NCBI GenBank assembly: GCA_003952965.2
Contig: CM025853.1
Span: forward strand, 17,861,487-17,925,486
Length of the DNA: 64,000 nucleotides
Direction: 5' to 3'
DNA from: Morella rubra
Lineage: Eukaryota; Streptophyta; Magnoliopsida; Fagales; Myricaceae
The notes under the pieces: generated by a model
Told to the model about the DNA's origin: nothing
Database searches by the model: none
The model's input: the letters and a program-made list of their open reading frames with translations, nothing else
In this document: positions 33,925 through 46,200 of the stretch, piece after piece
Numbering within the stretch: the stretch's first letter is position 1
How the letters are laid out: each line of letters begins with the position of its first letter
Position numbers and translations under genes: made by a program

Positions 33925-34357
33925 TAAGGATCCTAATTGTATTCATTTTTTATATTTTAGTTTGTGATTCGAACGCTTTTGTTGATTAGTTGCATTAATT
34001 TAAAGCACCTTTTTATGGCTTTACTGAGGGGAAAAAAAACTCTTGAGTGACTCTCCCTGAATAAGGTAGAATGAAAAATAGTGCTCCTGTGACCCCCTCT
34101 CTCTGTAGAGCTCTCACCCTTTTCCAGCTGTCTTTCTCTCTTCCTTTCATCTCTCTTTATCTTTGCTCTCTGCTTCCTCCTTGCCTTCAACCTTTCCCTC
34201 TGCTTTATCCTCTCCTCTGTCATCATTTCTCCTTTCTCCATCCGTGATTACCGTTTCCTTCAAGTTTTCTCATCTTTTCCTCCTCTGTCATCATTTCCCT
34301 TTCTCTTTTTTCTTTTTTCATTATGTTCTCCTCACTTTTTTTTCAGTCTTTCTTAGC

Positions 34358-35950
34358 ATGAGCCAAGAAGATCTTTTAAAGGAGCTAGAGGATCTTGCTC
34401 TGGGCACCCAGAACCTTAACTGGGGTAGTTCGGCTAAGGATGTGGAAGTTTACAAAGAAGAGACCGAACAATTGGCCAATTGTGTCCTGATTGGTAGACT
34501 CATCTCTTAGCGAGTTATTAATAAGCAAGCTATCAAGGATATCATCCTTACTTCTTAGAGGTATGTAGATGGACTTCAGACTTCTTATAGAGGATTTTGG
34601 TGTTAATACTTTCTTATTTACCTTCCCATCTAAAGTAGCCAGAGATCGCATTTATGACAAGGGTCCCTGAAATGTTAGGAGGAATCTTCTTATTCTCAAA
34701 CACTGGACCCCAAATGCTACCTTCCTTGAACTTGATTTGTATAAGACTCCGATTTGGGTGCAAGTTCATGGCTTGCCCCTTAACCGAATGAACAGAGAGA
34801 GTGTTATGAACGTGGGTTCTTCTATAGGACCTGTTATTGATATGGATGTTAATCCTACTGGTAATGTTTGGTGTGCCTGCTGTTCGCATCAAGGTTTTTC
34901 TTGACATAAGGAAGCCTCTGCTTCCACGCTATCACCAACAGCGTTTTGACGCTGAACCATGCTGGGTGCAATTCAAGTACGAGAAGATTTCGGATTTCTG
35001 TTATAATTGTGGGAAGATGGGACACACTCAAGCTGGTTGTTCTTTTCAACCAGTTTTGTCTGATCCAAATTTTCGATTTGGACACCGCATGAAAGCTGAG
35101 GTTCTCCTTCAAAGAAAATTCATTAGAGACTCCCCTCCTTCAGAGACCTCCCCTCCTCATCACTCATTTCTCTCCCCTCCATTTCCTAACCCATATCCTT
35201 CATCCTCCCAACTCTTCTCCTCTCCCTTACGCTCTACTTCTTTGCCTGTGTCTTCCTCTCTTGAAATTATTCAACTTCCAGCGACCTATCTTCATCTCGG
35301 CTTCTGGAGCATTCTCGGTCACCCTTGCATGATACTGTAGCAGATTTCGTTGAAACACGTGATATTTGCGTGTGGAGTGATAAAGATGAGTCTAGCTTGC
35401 AACCTGGTTCTAGTATAGGCATAGACTCTTCCATGCTTTAAATATTTGCGGCGATACGGAGTCTGTTCTCTCCTCGGGTGTCAGAGAATATCAGCCTCTA
35501 GAAGTAATTCGTGACCTCTTTTTGGAAAAGTCCAATCAGTTACAATCAGACCCTCCTTGCTGACTACTCTTCGAGGCCTGGAATCTTCTAAAGCCTCAGT
35601 GAAACATCTACCCTAAATCTCTTATTCGGTCCCTCAATCTACGATTCTTCCCTCTGATGTGGAATTGGGCCCATCTTCTTGCATGGATCTATCTTATTCC
35701 CTTAAAATTAAAAGCCAATCAAAATTTCAGCATTCAGATAAGCCCATTTTAAGCCCAGCCTCTCATAACCCACTTCCCATCTTTGCTAAAAAAATCATCC
35801 TCTCCCGTAACACCAAACTCCCCTCTTTATCCACCTACATAACTACACCTTCTTTTCCACCCAGCATTTGACGCCGCTCCAAATCCAAAGTCACCATTGA
35901 AGAGGAAGATGTCCCTATAGCAGCTCTCTGGATTCGCAATAAAGCTTAGT
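34358..35950 (+). pseudogene. LINE-2 ORF1 (nucleic-acid-binding protein with zinc knuckle)
   Basis: It starts MSQEDLLKELEDLALG at 34358. A stop follows GRLIS at about 34510, and later segments are legible in other frames. FLELDLYKTPIWVQVHGLPL (about 34720-34780) is the DUF4283-type region, and WVQFKYEKISDFCYNCGKMG then HTQAGC at about 34965-35040 form a CX2CX4HX4C zinc knuckle. The tail (35100-35940) is Ser/Pro-rich, as is usual for plant L1 ORF1 proteins. Such proteins bind LINE RNA. Multiple stops and frameshifts make it non-functional. Confidence 0.8.
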
Positions 35951-36029
35951 AAACATGTGAGCCCTCTTCTTCCTACTCCATTCCCCAAGAAAAAGGCAAT
36001 GGACAAGGGTAAATTGAAGCTGTTGTTTG

Positions 36030-36595
36030 TGTTAGAATTATGTGCCCTCGATAACCAAATGATTAATCCAGTCCTAATATCTCATATGGAATATAGTTTG
36101 GTGGAAGGAATTAATTGTATGTAAAAGGGGACATATTTGCAATAATCTCAAATTTCAGGGGTCAATTACAATATGTTGATGGACTTGATTGTAATTAGTA
36201 GAAGCCCTAATTTTATTAGAAGAAGAGTTCTTCAGTTTAATCCTACGGCTGGAATTTGAGATCCCTAAAGATCCTATGTCTCATGCTCTCTCTAGGGTTT
36301 CCCAAGGCCTATAAATATAACTGTTATATTCTAGGGGTTGGCTATCAGAACCTATTAGAGAAATCCCTAACATGAGAGAGTGACATAAATCCCTTAGGAG
36401 GCAAGACATTTGTGTTGCTATTATTATTCTAAATCGCTGGAGCTTTGGATTGGATCGTGAAGCGGGTTGAAACTTGTGGATTCCCGAATTACTATATCAA
36501 GGTAAGTAATCGAATCCGAAATTGCGATTATATTCCTGATAGATGTTTTATTGAAAACATATTATTTATTTAGTTTAATTCCGCATAAACTATCA
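36030..36595 (+). repeat. Copia B 5' LTR
   Basis: It begins TGTTAGAATTATGTGCCC and ends CATAAACTATCA; 566 bp. Confidence 0.95.
36310..36317 (+). promoter_or_regulatory. TATA box in Copia B 5' LTR
   Basis: TATAAATA in the context AAGGCCTATAAATATAACTG, conserved in all four LTRs of the family (3' LTR copy at 42930). It would direct the element's transcript. Confidence 0.7.
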
Positions 36596-36596
36596 G

Positions 36597-36609
36597 TGGT
36601 ATCAGAGCC
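36597..36609 (+). other. Copia B primer-binding site
   Basis: TGGTATCAGAGCC, initiator tRNA-Met type, one base after the LTR. Confidence 0.92.
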
Positions 36610-37912
36610 AAGTTCGTATGATTGCAATTGTTGGATTATATGAACCTTGCTAATTTTTGATTGAGAATCAAAAGCTAAAACCCTTTCCGATTACTGTTCA
36701 CGCACTATTATGAATATTGCAAAAATGTTATTGTATGACAATTCGTTTTACTGTTCACGGCTTTTGTTCATAAAAGTTTTATGAGTTATGAACATTAACA
36801 TTTTGGAATGTTTAAAAAAAATAATTAAAAAAAAAAAAAAACACTGTTCACGTGATGAACAGTGACGCCGGAGTCTGGCCGGCGCCATTCCGGCCGGTGG
36901 CTGGCCGGATGGCGCCAGCCGTGGAGGCTGGCCGCAGGCCAACCTTGCATTCCTGCAAGGGGCCAGCGGCGCCCAGGGCATTGAGATGCCCTGGGTCAAA
37001 TGCTTGGGCCTCGGGTAGGGCAACAGTTGCCCTACCCGGCCCAAGGCTAGCCCAGCCCAAAAGGGGCTAGGAAGGAAGGGTTGGCAGCCTCAAGCGGCCA
37101 AATGATTGGGCCGGGCTGGGTTCACAACCCAGCCCACGCGCCAAGCTGGACCGGTCCGGGGCTGGACCGGTCTGACCGGTCTAAAGGGTCCGACCGGTTT
37201 GACCGGTCTGGCCCGGTTGACCGATTTGACCGGTCAACGGTCAAAGGTCAACGGTCAACAGTTGACCGAAAAAAAAAAAAAAAAAAAAAAAAAAGGAGGA
37301 ATTTTTCTTCCAATTTTGGGTGCTGAATAGGATTAATTATTGTAATTTTTCCTATGGTCTCTATTATCAATAAATAGGAGTTTTTACTTGATTAAAATTG
37401 GTTGAAGCCAAAATGGATAAGACCGATTTTAATTTCGTAAAATTTTCTTGTTTATCTCTTGGGAAGATAAGTGTCTACATCTCAGTGGGAGTGTCTACTA
37501 AAATAGTGACATAAACTCACAAGAATTTGGAACACACTTAGATAATGGAATGCACAAACCAAATAAACGCAAGTACTAAAATAGTATAAGATGTGTTTAT
37601 TTAGGTAGGCCAAAAGAAAATCGAGAATCACAAATATTTTAAAATATTTTGCATATGATGTAAATATTGATGAATAGTAGCTATTCGCCTTTACAAGATA
37701 TGTACAATGATAACCAAAATGGGATTGTTGTTGCATGTAAGGTAGAGGTTCTCGATACCCATTTAGAATGTCATGAATATAAATGTTATATTTCTCATTG
37801 TTGCGATATATTTGATATATCTGTTTGTTATTTGAATGGGTGGTACCATTAGTATTTCAAAAACCTGAATCTAATGGAAATATATATGTGAAATTGTTTT
37901 GCAGATTCAAAA
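36610..37912 (+). other. Copia B leader with GC-rich block and GACCGGT repeats
   Basis: A GC-rich block (36850-37265) has GGCCGG repeats, then from 37145 to 37266 many close copies of TGACCGGT / GGTCAACGGTCAA. An A26 run (37269-37294) follows. The rest is AT-rich and aligns with Copia A. Open frames in this block on both strands are compositional. Confidence 0.75.
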
Positions 37913-40900
37913 ATGACTTTTAATCCTTTGGCTAGGATTCTGGATGACAATCGGTTGACAGGACCGAATTATATTGATTGGAAGAGAAATCTTATGATTA
38001 TTCTCTCAGCCGATAAGATCGGTTATGTTCTCACCTCTGAGACACCTGAGCTTGCCCTGAACAATGCCACTGAGGAAGAAAAGAGAGTCTTTAACAAGTG
38101 GCATGATGATGATAATATGGCAAAGTGCTATATTATGGCCTCAATCTCAAATATTTTGCAGAAAGATTGTGAGGGCATAGCTACAGCTGCAGGCGCTATG
38201 TTGCATCTCCAAGAAATGTTTGGAGAGCAGAGCAGATCTGCTAGGCAGACTGCTATGAAGAATCTGATGTCCACCAAAATGGTGGAAGGGAGCCCAGTTC
38301 GGGAACATGTCTTGAAGATGATTTCTTTCATCAACGAACTGGATTTTTTGGGAGCTGAGATGGATGGTGACACAAAAGTTGATGCCATTCTTTCATCTCT
38401 GCCTGATTCTTTTAATCAGTTTGTCCTTAATTACAATATGAACAAGATGAGTGTGACATTGTCAGAGCTGCTCAATATGTTGCAGTCAGCTCAAGATCTC
38501 ATCAAGAAGGACAAACCTACTGTGATGGTCACAGAGAAATCTAATGCCTCTATGAAACTGAAACCCAAGTTTAAGAACTTCAAGAAAAATAATAAGGGGT
38601 ATCAGGCAGCTAAGAATGTTCAAGGTGAACAAAGAAACAAAGGAGGTGACAAGAATAAAGGCAAAGGAAATTGTTTCCATTGCGGCAAGCCCGGTCACTG
38701 GAAGAGAAACTGCCGAGTTTACTTAGCTTCTCTTAAAAAGGGCAAACCTTCTGAAGGTATATCTGATATGCTTGTAATTGAATTGAATTTAATGGATGGT
38801 CCGTTTAATTCATGGTGTGTGGATTCTGGTTCTACATCTCACATCTGCAATATGTTGCAGGGGTTCAAGGAGACCAGAAGGCTCCATGAAGGGGAGCTGA
38901 TCCTTAAGATGGGGACGGGTGCAACTGTTGCAGCGACCGCCATCGGAGTTTTTAGTTTAGAATTATCTAATAATAGAATTTTGATTCTAGAAGACTGTCT
39001 TTATGTTCCAGAAGTTCGTAGAAATTTGATTTCTGTTTCAAAACTTGCTTTATCTGGATATTCATTTCTTTTCAATTCCAAGCTTGTTATTAAATTTCAA
39101 AATAAATTTGTTGCTTCTGGAATTATTTATGATGGTCTTTATCTTTTGAATGTTGATAATTCTTTGAATAATATTGAGAATGATGATTCCAGTGTGTTAT
39201 CCCTTAAGAGGAAAAGGGATGTTAATCCAACTTACTTGTGGCATCTAAAACTTGGTCATGCCAATATTGATAGGATCAATAGATTGGTAAGGGATGGGCC
39301 ATTGCAATTTTGAAAATTGAGCCCTATCCAATCTGTGAGCCCTGCTTGCAAGGAAAGATGACCAAAAGTCCTTTTACGGGAAAAGGAATTAGAGCCACAG
39401 AAGTATTAGGATTAATACATACTGATGTTTGTGGTCCCTTCAACCATATGGCAAGAGGAGGTTTCTCTTATTTCATTACTTTCATTGATGATTATTCCAG
39501 GTATGGTTATCTATACCTGATGAAGCATAAATCGGAATCCTTTGAAAAGTTCAAGGAATTCCACAATGAAGTTGAGAAACAGATTGGAAAGTCCATTAAA
39601 ATGATTCGCTCCGATAGGGGAGGCGAATACCTCTTGGATGATTTTAAAGTTTATCTTAAAGATCATGGAATCATATCTCAACTCACACCACCAGGCACAC
39701 CACAGCACAATGGTGTTGCAGAAAGAAGGAATAGAACCCTATTGGATATGGTTCGTTCCATGATGAGCATATCTGAGTTGCCCATATCATTTTGGGGACA
39801 TGCTTTGGAGACCGCTGTTTACTTGTTAAACAGGATCCCTACAAAATCAGTTCCTAATACCCCATATGAGTTATGGACTGGCAAGAAGCCAAGCCTAAAT
39901 CATATTAAGATATGGGGTTGTCCAGCTCATGTTAAAAGGTTTAATGTGGATAAGCTGGGATCAAGGACTGATAGGTGCCTATTTGTAGGCTATCCCAAAA
40001 TGACTACTGGTTTCTACTTCTATAATCCAAATGAAAACAAAGTGTTTGTTAGCAGGAATGCTACTTTTCTTGAAGAGGATTATAGTTTGAATGAAACTGA
40101 GAGTAGAGTTGCTCTTGATGAGCAAAGAGATAGTACAGTGACTGAGCAGAATGAGAATAATGATGATCAAGTGATTATTCCCACTGATCAAACTGAACCT
40201 GTTGAGACACAGGAGCCTCGTCGTAGTAAAAGGATTATAAGACCTCCAGTAAAATTCAGTTTGTTAAATGAGATTTATCAAATGGATTCTGAGGGACTGG
40301 AGATTGATCCTTGTGATTATACAGAGGCTGTGAAAGACAAAGATGCTAAGCATTGGCATGTGGCCATGGAATCAGAGATGGACTCCATGTATTCCAACAA
40401 GGTATGGACCTTGGTAGACAAACCAGAAGGCATTAAGCCTATAGGTTGCAAATGGGTCTACAAAAGGAAACTTGGACCAACAGGAAAGGTAGAGACCTTT
40501 AAAGCTAGGCTGGTAGCGAAAGGGTATACTCAAAAGGCTGGTATTGATTATGAGGAAACCTTTTCACCAGTAGCTATGCTAAAGTCCATAAGGATTCTGT
40601 TGGCAATTGCAGCATACTATGATTATGAGATATGGCAGATGGATGTGAAAACCGCATTCTTGAATGGGTACATCCATGAAGAAATTTATATGGACCAGCC
40701 AAGAGGTTTCATATCTCAGGAAAATGAATCAAAAGTGTGCAAATTGGAGAAATCCATTTATGGCCTAAAACAAGCATCACGTTGTTGGAACATCCGTTTT
40801 AATGAGTCAATCAAAATGTTTGGTTTCTCACAAAACATGGATGAACCTTGTGTCTACAAGAAGGTTAGTGGGAGTGCTATCACCTTTTTGGTTCTTTATG

Positions 40901-41883
40901 TAGATGACATACTACTCATTGGGAATGATGTAGGGGCTTTGTCATCTGTGAAAATGTGGTTGTCTAACCAATTTTCAATGAAAGACCTTGGGGAAGCATC
41001 CTACATACTCGGGATCAAAGTGTTTAGAGACCGAAAGAAGAGATTATTGGGTCTCTCACAGGTCAATTATATTGACAGGATATTGGCTAGATTTAGCATG
41101 GTAAATTCCAAGAAAGGGTTTCTACCCTTTAGACATGGAATTCATCTCTCTAAGCAGATGTGTCCAAAAACACCTGAAGAAAGAGAGAAGATGAGTAACT
41201 GCCATTATGCTTCGGCTGTAGGGAGTCTCATGTATGCTATGCTTTGTACTAGACCTGATATCAGTCACGCAGTTAGCGTTGTGAGTAGATACCAATCCAA
41301 TCCAGGTCCAGAACATTGGTCAGCAGTAAAACATATCCTCAGGTATTTGAGAAATACAAAACACTATTTCTTAGTGTATGGTAGTGAGGATCTGACTGTC
41401 CAGGGATATACAGATTCGGATTTTCAATCAGACATTGATGATAGAAGATCAACATCCGGGTTTGTGTTCCTTCTTGGCAAAGGAGCATTCAGTTGGAGAA
41501 GTTTCAAGCAAAGTACTACTGCTGATTCTACAACTGAGGCAGAATATGTTGCTGCAAGTGAAGCTGCAAAGGAAGCTGTGTGGATTCGCAAGTTCATTCA
41601 AGAACTTGAAGTTGTCCCTTCGATTGAGGCGCCTATTTCCTTATACTGCGATAACAATGGTGCAATTGCACAGGCAGTGGAACCAAGGTCTCATCAAAGG
41701 ACGAAGCACATAGAACGTCGTTTTCACCTAATACGTGATATCATATCAAGAGGTGATATCACAATGGTGAAGGTTGCATCAGCTGATAATTTAGCTGATC
41801 CATTTACAAAGCCTTTATCTCAGAAAGTGTTTGAGAAACATATTAAGGATATGGGTTTGAGATATATGTATGATTGGGTTTGA
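37913..41883 (+). CDS. Copia B gag-pol polyprotein, one 1-nt frameshift
   Basis: Retrotransposon polyprotein for particle formation, cleavage, reverse transcription and integration. The first frame (37913-39313, 466 codons) has a Copia gag domain (about residues 1-220), the zinc knuckle [14 protein letters not shown] (about 38672-38713), the aspartic protease motif [13 protein letters not shown] (about 38814) and the start of the pre-integrase domain ([13 protein letters not shown]). It ends at TGA 39311-39313. The second frame (39310-41883, 857 codons) continues without loss of conserved sequence. It has the zinc site CEPCLQGK, integrase ([33 protein letters not shown]), RT ([34 protein letters not shown]) and RNase H ([24 protein letters not shown]). 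Copia A has one extra base (C) at the junction and is in frame there. B therefore lost one base near 39308-39311; this is not a programmed frameshift. I see no other stop. Total coding length is about 1320 codons, normal for Copia. Confidence 0.93.
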
Positions 41884-42650
41884 CGTTATATTTTTCCTTT
41901 ATTATTTGATAATAAAAGTTTATTTGTTTTTCACATATATTATTGTTGTTATGGGTTTATACGTAACATGAGATGTTATGTATGTAAATTTGTTCAGGCA
42001 ACATTGTAGAAAAATCATGCTAGAGATTAATGAATCAAAGGCAGGGAATAATGATTTTTCAGTTCCTTGTAAGCCTGAAATTGTTCTAGACTTTTGTGTC
42101 ATAAAGTCTACACTTGTTGTGCGGAGAATGATTGATTCCATCATTGAGGTATGACCTTAAGCAGACAAGTGGGTGTCATGTAATAGGTACATACACTGAA
42201 CAGGATCCGATAAAGAATGCCTTTTGGAAAATGATCACTGTCAGGTTAAAGGTTGTTCTATCACAATTCGGTATTGTCCTTAGACCTGAGAGGTTTGTAT
42301 TTATTCATTTGTTATGTACACATACTTTGACGTTGTCAACCGGTGATGTCCATTCAGGACTATATACGGACATGTTGGGTTGTGTGCGTGATGGATGAGT
42401 TGTATGAATGCTCAACAAGGAATCCACCAGTCTCTTGGAGAGACAGTATATTCAGTTAATGTTCATATAAGTGTTGGACCAAAAGAAATCCGGCCGGATG
42501 TGTTTTACAAAACTATTTTGAATACATAAAAGTATATTATATATTTTCAAAATTGTTTTATGGTCCAACTGAGTTGTGAACTAAGAAATCAAGGTTTACA
42601 TGAGATAGGGACGTGACGGTGATATTTGGTTCTGAGGGCAAGTGGGAGAT
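41884..42650 (+). other. Copia B 3' untranslated region and polypurine tract
   Basis: Non-coding and conserved with Copia A. The tract GAGGGCAAGTGGGAGAT (42634-42650) abuts the LTR. Confidence 0.85.
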
Positions 42651-43214
42651 TGTTAGAATTATGTGCCCTCGATAACCAAATGAGTAATCCAGTCCTAATA
42701 TCTCATATGGAATATAGTTTGGTGGAAGGAATTAATTGTATGTAAAAGGGGCATATTTGCAATAATCTCAAATTTCAGGGGTCAATTACAATATGTTGAT
42801 GGACTTGATTGTAATTAGTAGAAGCCCTAATTTTATTAGAAGAAGAGTTCTTCAGTTTAATCCTACGGCTGGAATTTGAGATCCCTAAGGATCCTATGTC
42901 TCATGCTCTCTCTAGGGTTTCCCAAGGCCTATAAATATAACTGTTATATTCAAGGGGTTGGCCATCAGAACCTATTAGAGAAATCCCTAAAATGAGAGAG
43001 TGACATAAATCCCTTAGGAGGCAAGACATTTGTGTTGCTATTATTATTCTGAATCGCTGGAGCTTTGGATTGGATCGTGAAGCGGGTTGAAACTTGTGGA
43101 TTCCCGAATTACTATATCAAGGTAAGTAATCGAATCCGCAATTGCAATTATAATCCTGATAGATGTTTTATTGAAAACATATTATTTATTTATTTAATTC
43201 CGCATAAACTATCA
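42651..43214 (+). repeat. Copia B 3' LTR
   Basis: It begins TGTTAGAATTATGTGCCC, ends CATAAACTATCA and is followed by the target copy GTTTG; 564 bp. Confidence 0.95.
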
Positions 43215-43296
43215 GTTTGATACTCTCTCTAATCCTAAACTTTTCTCATCTGATGTTGCGGCCGAGGAGGCGGGCCCTATCATGCCCCCCAACGCT

Positions 43297-46200
43297 ATGA
43301 GGCTCCTATATTGGAACTATTGAGGCTTAGCCCTAGCCCCGACAGTTAGAGCTCTTCAGGCTTTGGTCAGGATGCATTCTCCTGACTGCATTTGTATTGC
43401 TGAACCCAAAACCCACTCTAGGCTCCTCTTAACAGTGTTAGTTTCAACCATCATCTTGGTTGTCCACTGCATGTAAGGAAAGGAGGCTTAATTTTTGCAT
43501 GGAAGGATGGTATTGGCTTTGAAGCAACGTGGATTTCTCTTCATATTATCAACTTGGTCATTTTTTCAGATCCTCCCCATACTCCCTGGATGTTGTCATT
43601 GGTGCATGGCCCTCAGTTTGGCGCGATAAAGGTCCTTTTGGAACATGTTGAATGCTACAGCAGATCATTTTTCAGGCGCCTGGACTTGCATAGGTGATTT
43701 TAATGCTCTTGTTGAACAAATAGAAAAAAGGGGAGGCAGATCCTTTGTGGAATCTTCTCATGGTAGCCTAGGGTCGTTTATGCGAGCTCAAGGTTTTATA
43801 GACCTTGGATTTCAGGGTGCACTGTTCACTTAAAGTAACAAGCGTGGTGGTAGAGTTCTCATTCAGGAACACCTTGACCAGGGCATTGCAAACGGTGGTT
43901 GGTGTCTCCTTTTTCCCTGAGCCTTTATTAAGCACTGCCCTCGCTTTGTTTCCGACCATGCTGCTATTTTTCTAGATACGTATGGAAACTAACATGGACT
44001 TCCGAAGCAATTTCGGTTTGAAGCATTTTGGTTAAGGAATAATTCTTGCAAAGCTGTTATTGAAAAAGCATGGTCATACCATGATCCAGGTTCCCCGGCC
44101 TTTTGTTTTTGCAAAAAAATCCAAGCTCTTAAACTGGTGTTGAGGAAATGGAATAGAGAGACTTTTGGTCTCATTCAAGAGCAAATTCGATTCTTACAGT
44201 CTGAATTAAGCAAGGTCCAAGCCTTGACTCCCTCGGCTGAAATGGAGGAAAAAGAATCATTTATTCAGCTTGCTTTACAGGAATAGTTAACAAGGGAGGA
44301 AATTCTATGGAAGCATAAATTGAGAGTTGAATGGCTTGCTATGCCTAATCTGAATACCCGCTACTATCACCTCTTTACGATCATTCAACGGCAGAGGAAC
44401 ACTATCGAATATCCGAAGACAGAGGACGAAAGGTGGCTGGATAATAGGTAGGACATTGGTGTTCACATTTGCGGGTTCTTTCAATCTTCCCAGCTGGTTT
44501 TGGATTCTGCACTGGCAGAGCTTATTCCCTGCATCATTACAGAGGCTGATAATGCGAGTCTTTGTAGTTCACCATCTGCTTAACTTTTGTTGCTATGAAG
44601 AGTATTGGTGCTTCTAAAGCCCTCGGGCCTGACGGTATTACTGTACTTCTTTATCAAAACTTTTGGGACATTGTTAAGCATGATGTTATTCTCACTCTTC
44701 AGCGTTTCTTTGAATCGGGGCATCTACTTAAGCAAATGAATCATACCAACATTGTGCTCATCCCTAAGCGTAGGAACCTCTCTTTGGTGAGCCACTTCCG
44801 ACCCCTAAGTTTATGTAATGTGCATTACAAAATAATTTCTAAAATTCTGGTTGCAAGACTTCGTCCCTTGTTGCACAAAATTATTTCTCCATTGCAGGTT
44901 GGTTTTATGTCAGGTCAAATGATACAAGAGAATAGCATTCTTGTGCATGAGATTATCCACTCTATGAAGCGAAAATTGGTAGAGGCCTTATGGCTTTTAA
45001 ACTTGACATGGAGAAAGCCTATGACAAAATTGAATGGAGTTACCTAGTTGAGGTGCTGAAATGTCTAGGCTTCAATGATAAATGGCAGCAAATGATTTTT
45101 CAGTGTATTTCCACTATCACGTATTCCATTTTGTTGAATGGATCTCCTTATGGATACTTTGTTCCTCATAGTGGCCTTTGCCAAGGAGACACTTTATCTC
45201 CAATTTTTGTTTATCATTTGTGCTGAGATTATAACTCTACTTCTGACCAGATTAGAGCACCAAAATATTATACATGGAATTAAAATATGTCGTGATGCCC
45301 CTGCCATTGCACATCTTATGTTTGTTGATTATCTCAGGGTATTTTGTAGAGCCAAGTTGGGCGAAGGTCAGGCTATCTTAGATGCTATTGGAAAGTATTC
45401 TGCTTGGTCGGGGCAGGTTGTTAACTAGGGGAAATCTAGCCTCTTTTTGAGCCGAAACATGCAAGGATCCTCTATTGCCAATATAGGCAATCACTTGGGT
45501 ATATAGAAGTATAAATTGGAGGGTAAATAATTGGGGTTGCCCCTTCATATTCCTAAGTCAAAGAAGCTGGCATTGCAAGAGATAAAAGAAAAACTTTTTA
45601 ATCGCTTAGAAGGGTGGAAGGCCAAGAGTTTCTCTCAAGCAGGTAGATGCACTCTTATTAAAGCTGTTGCTAGTGCTTTACCTTCATATGCTATGTCCAC
45701 TTTCCTTCTTCCTAAATCGTGGTGCAAAGAAATTGATTCTCATATGAAAAACTTCTTTTGGGGTTTTTTTGAGAAGAAAATTCGAAATTTTACTCCTATG
45801 GCTTGGGATGTTATTTGTAGGCCTAAAGCTGTTGGTGGACTGGCTATTAGGAGGATGCATTACATGACTTGTGCCTTGATAGCCAAATTGGGATGGTTGA
45901 TTCTGAAAAATCCCAATTCATTGTGGACCCAAAGTATTTCAGCTAAGTATCTTAAAAATCACCATTTATTTGACAATGCCTCTGTTGGAGGTTCCTACTG
46001 GTTTTGGCAAGTCGTTGCTGCCACCTCAGACTTAGTCAAAGCCGGTGCATGTTATTTAGTCCGAAATGGTAGAAAGATTAATATTTGGACTGACCCGTGG
46101 GTGCCCAATATGCCTCAACATTTAGCTATTTTGAATCCCTCTTGTCAGTTTTATGGTTATTACTCTATAGTGCATCAGCTTATTAACTGGGATTCTTTGT

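Larger units (their letters stand above)
19736..34040 (+). mobile_element. LINE-1: decayed L1-type non-LTR element in three pieces
   Basis: The pieces are about 19736-20679, 26401-26657 and 33925-34040. Piece 1 encodes, across frameshifts, the RT-linked zinc-binding region (VIWISDQKRIFSVKE; LMLWKVAADALPVRV) and the start of an RNase H domain (GWMKINFDVTI). It ends in DEAITAI. Piece 2 continues with RAMEVAQHMNWSRVVFESDSK and ends at HLLGYK. Piece 3 finishes the frame and contains a short A-run (34032-34039). A FAR1-type MULE separates pieces 1 and 2, and Copia A separates 2 and 3; removing both rejoins the reading frame at each junction. The element is 5'-truncated, with ORF1, endonuclease and most of RT missing. 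Internal stops make it dead. Confidence 0.8.
36030..43214 (+). mobile_element. Copia element B, full length and young
   Basis: 5' LTR 36030-36595, primer-binding site 36597-36609, leader to 37912, gag-pol 37913-41883, polypurine tract 42634-42650 and 3' LTR 42651-43214. Perfect target duplications GTTTG lie at 36025-36029 and 43215-43219. By eye the LTRs differ at only about a dozen positions over about 565 bp. The coding region has one visible break (see gag-pol). It sits between ORF1 and ORF2 of LINE-2. Confidence 0.95.

Noticed and set aside
36748..37330. Pro/Gly/Arg-rich open frames in the Copia B leader, both strands
   Set aside because: They arise from GC-rich short repeats between primer site and gag, with no conserved domain, and differ from the Copia A leader in frame.
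39308..39313. Programmed ribosomal frameshift between gag and pol of Copia B
   Set aside because: Sister element A has one more base here and is in frame, and the break falls inside the pre-integrase region and not between gag and protease. A simple 1-nt loss is more likely.
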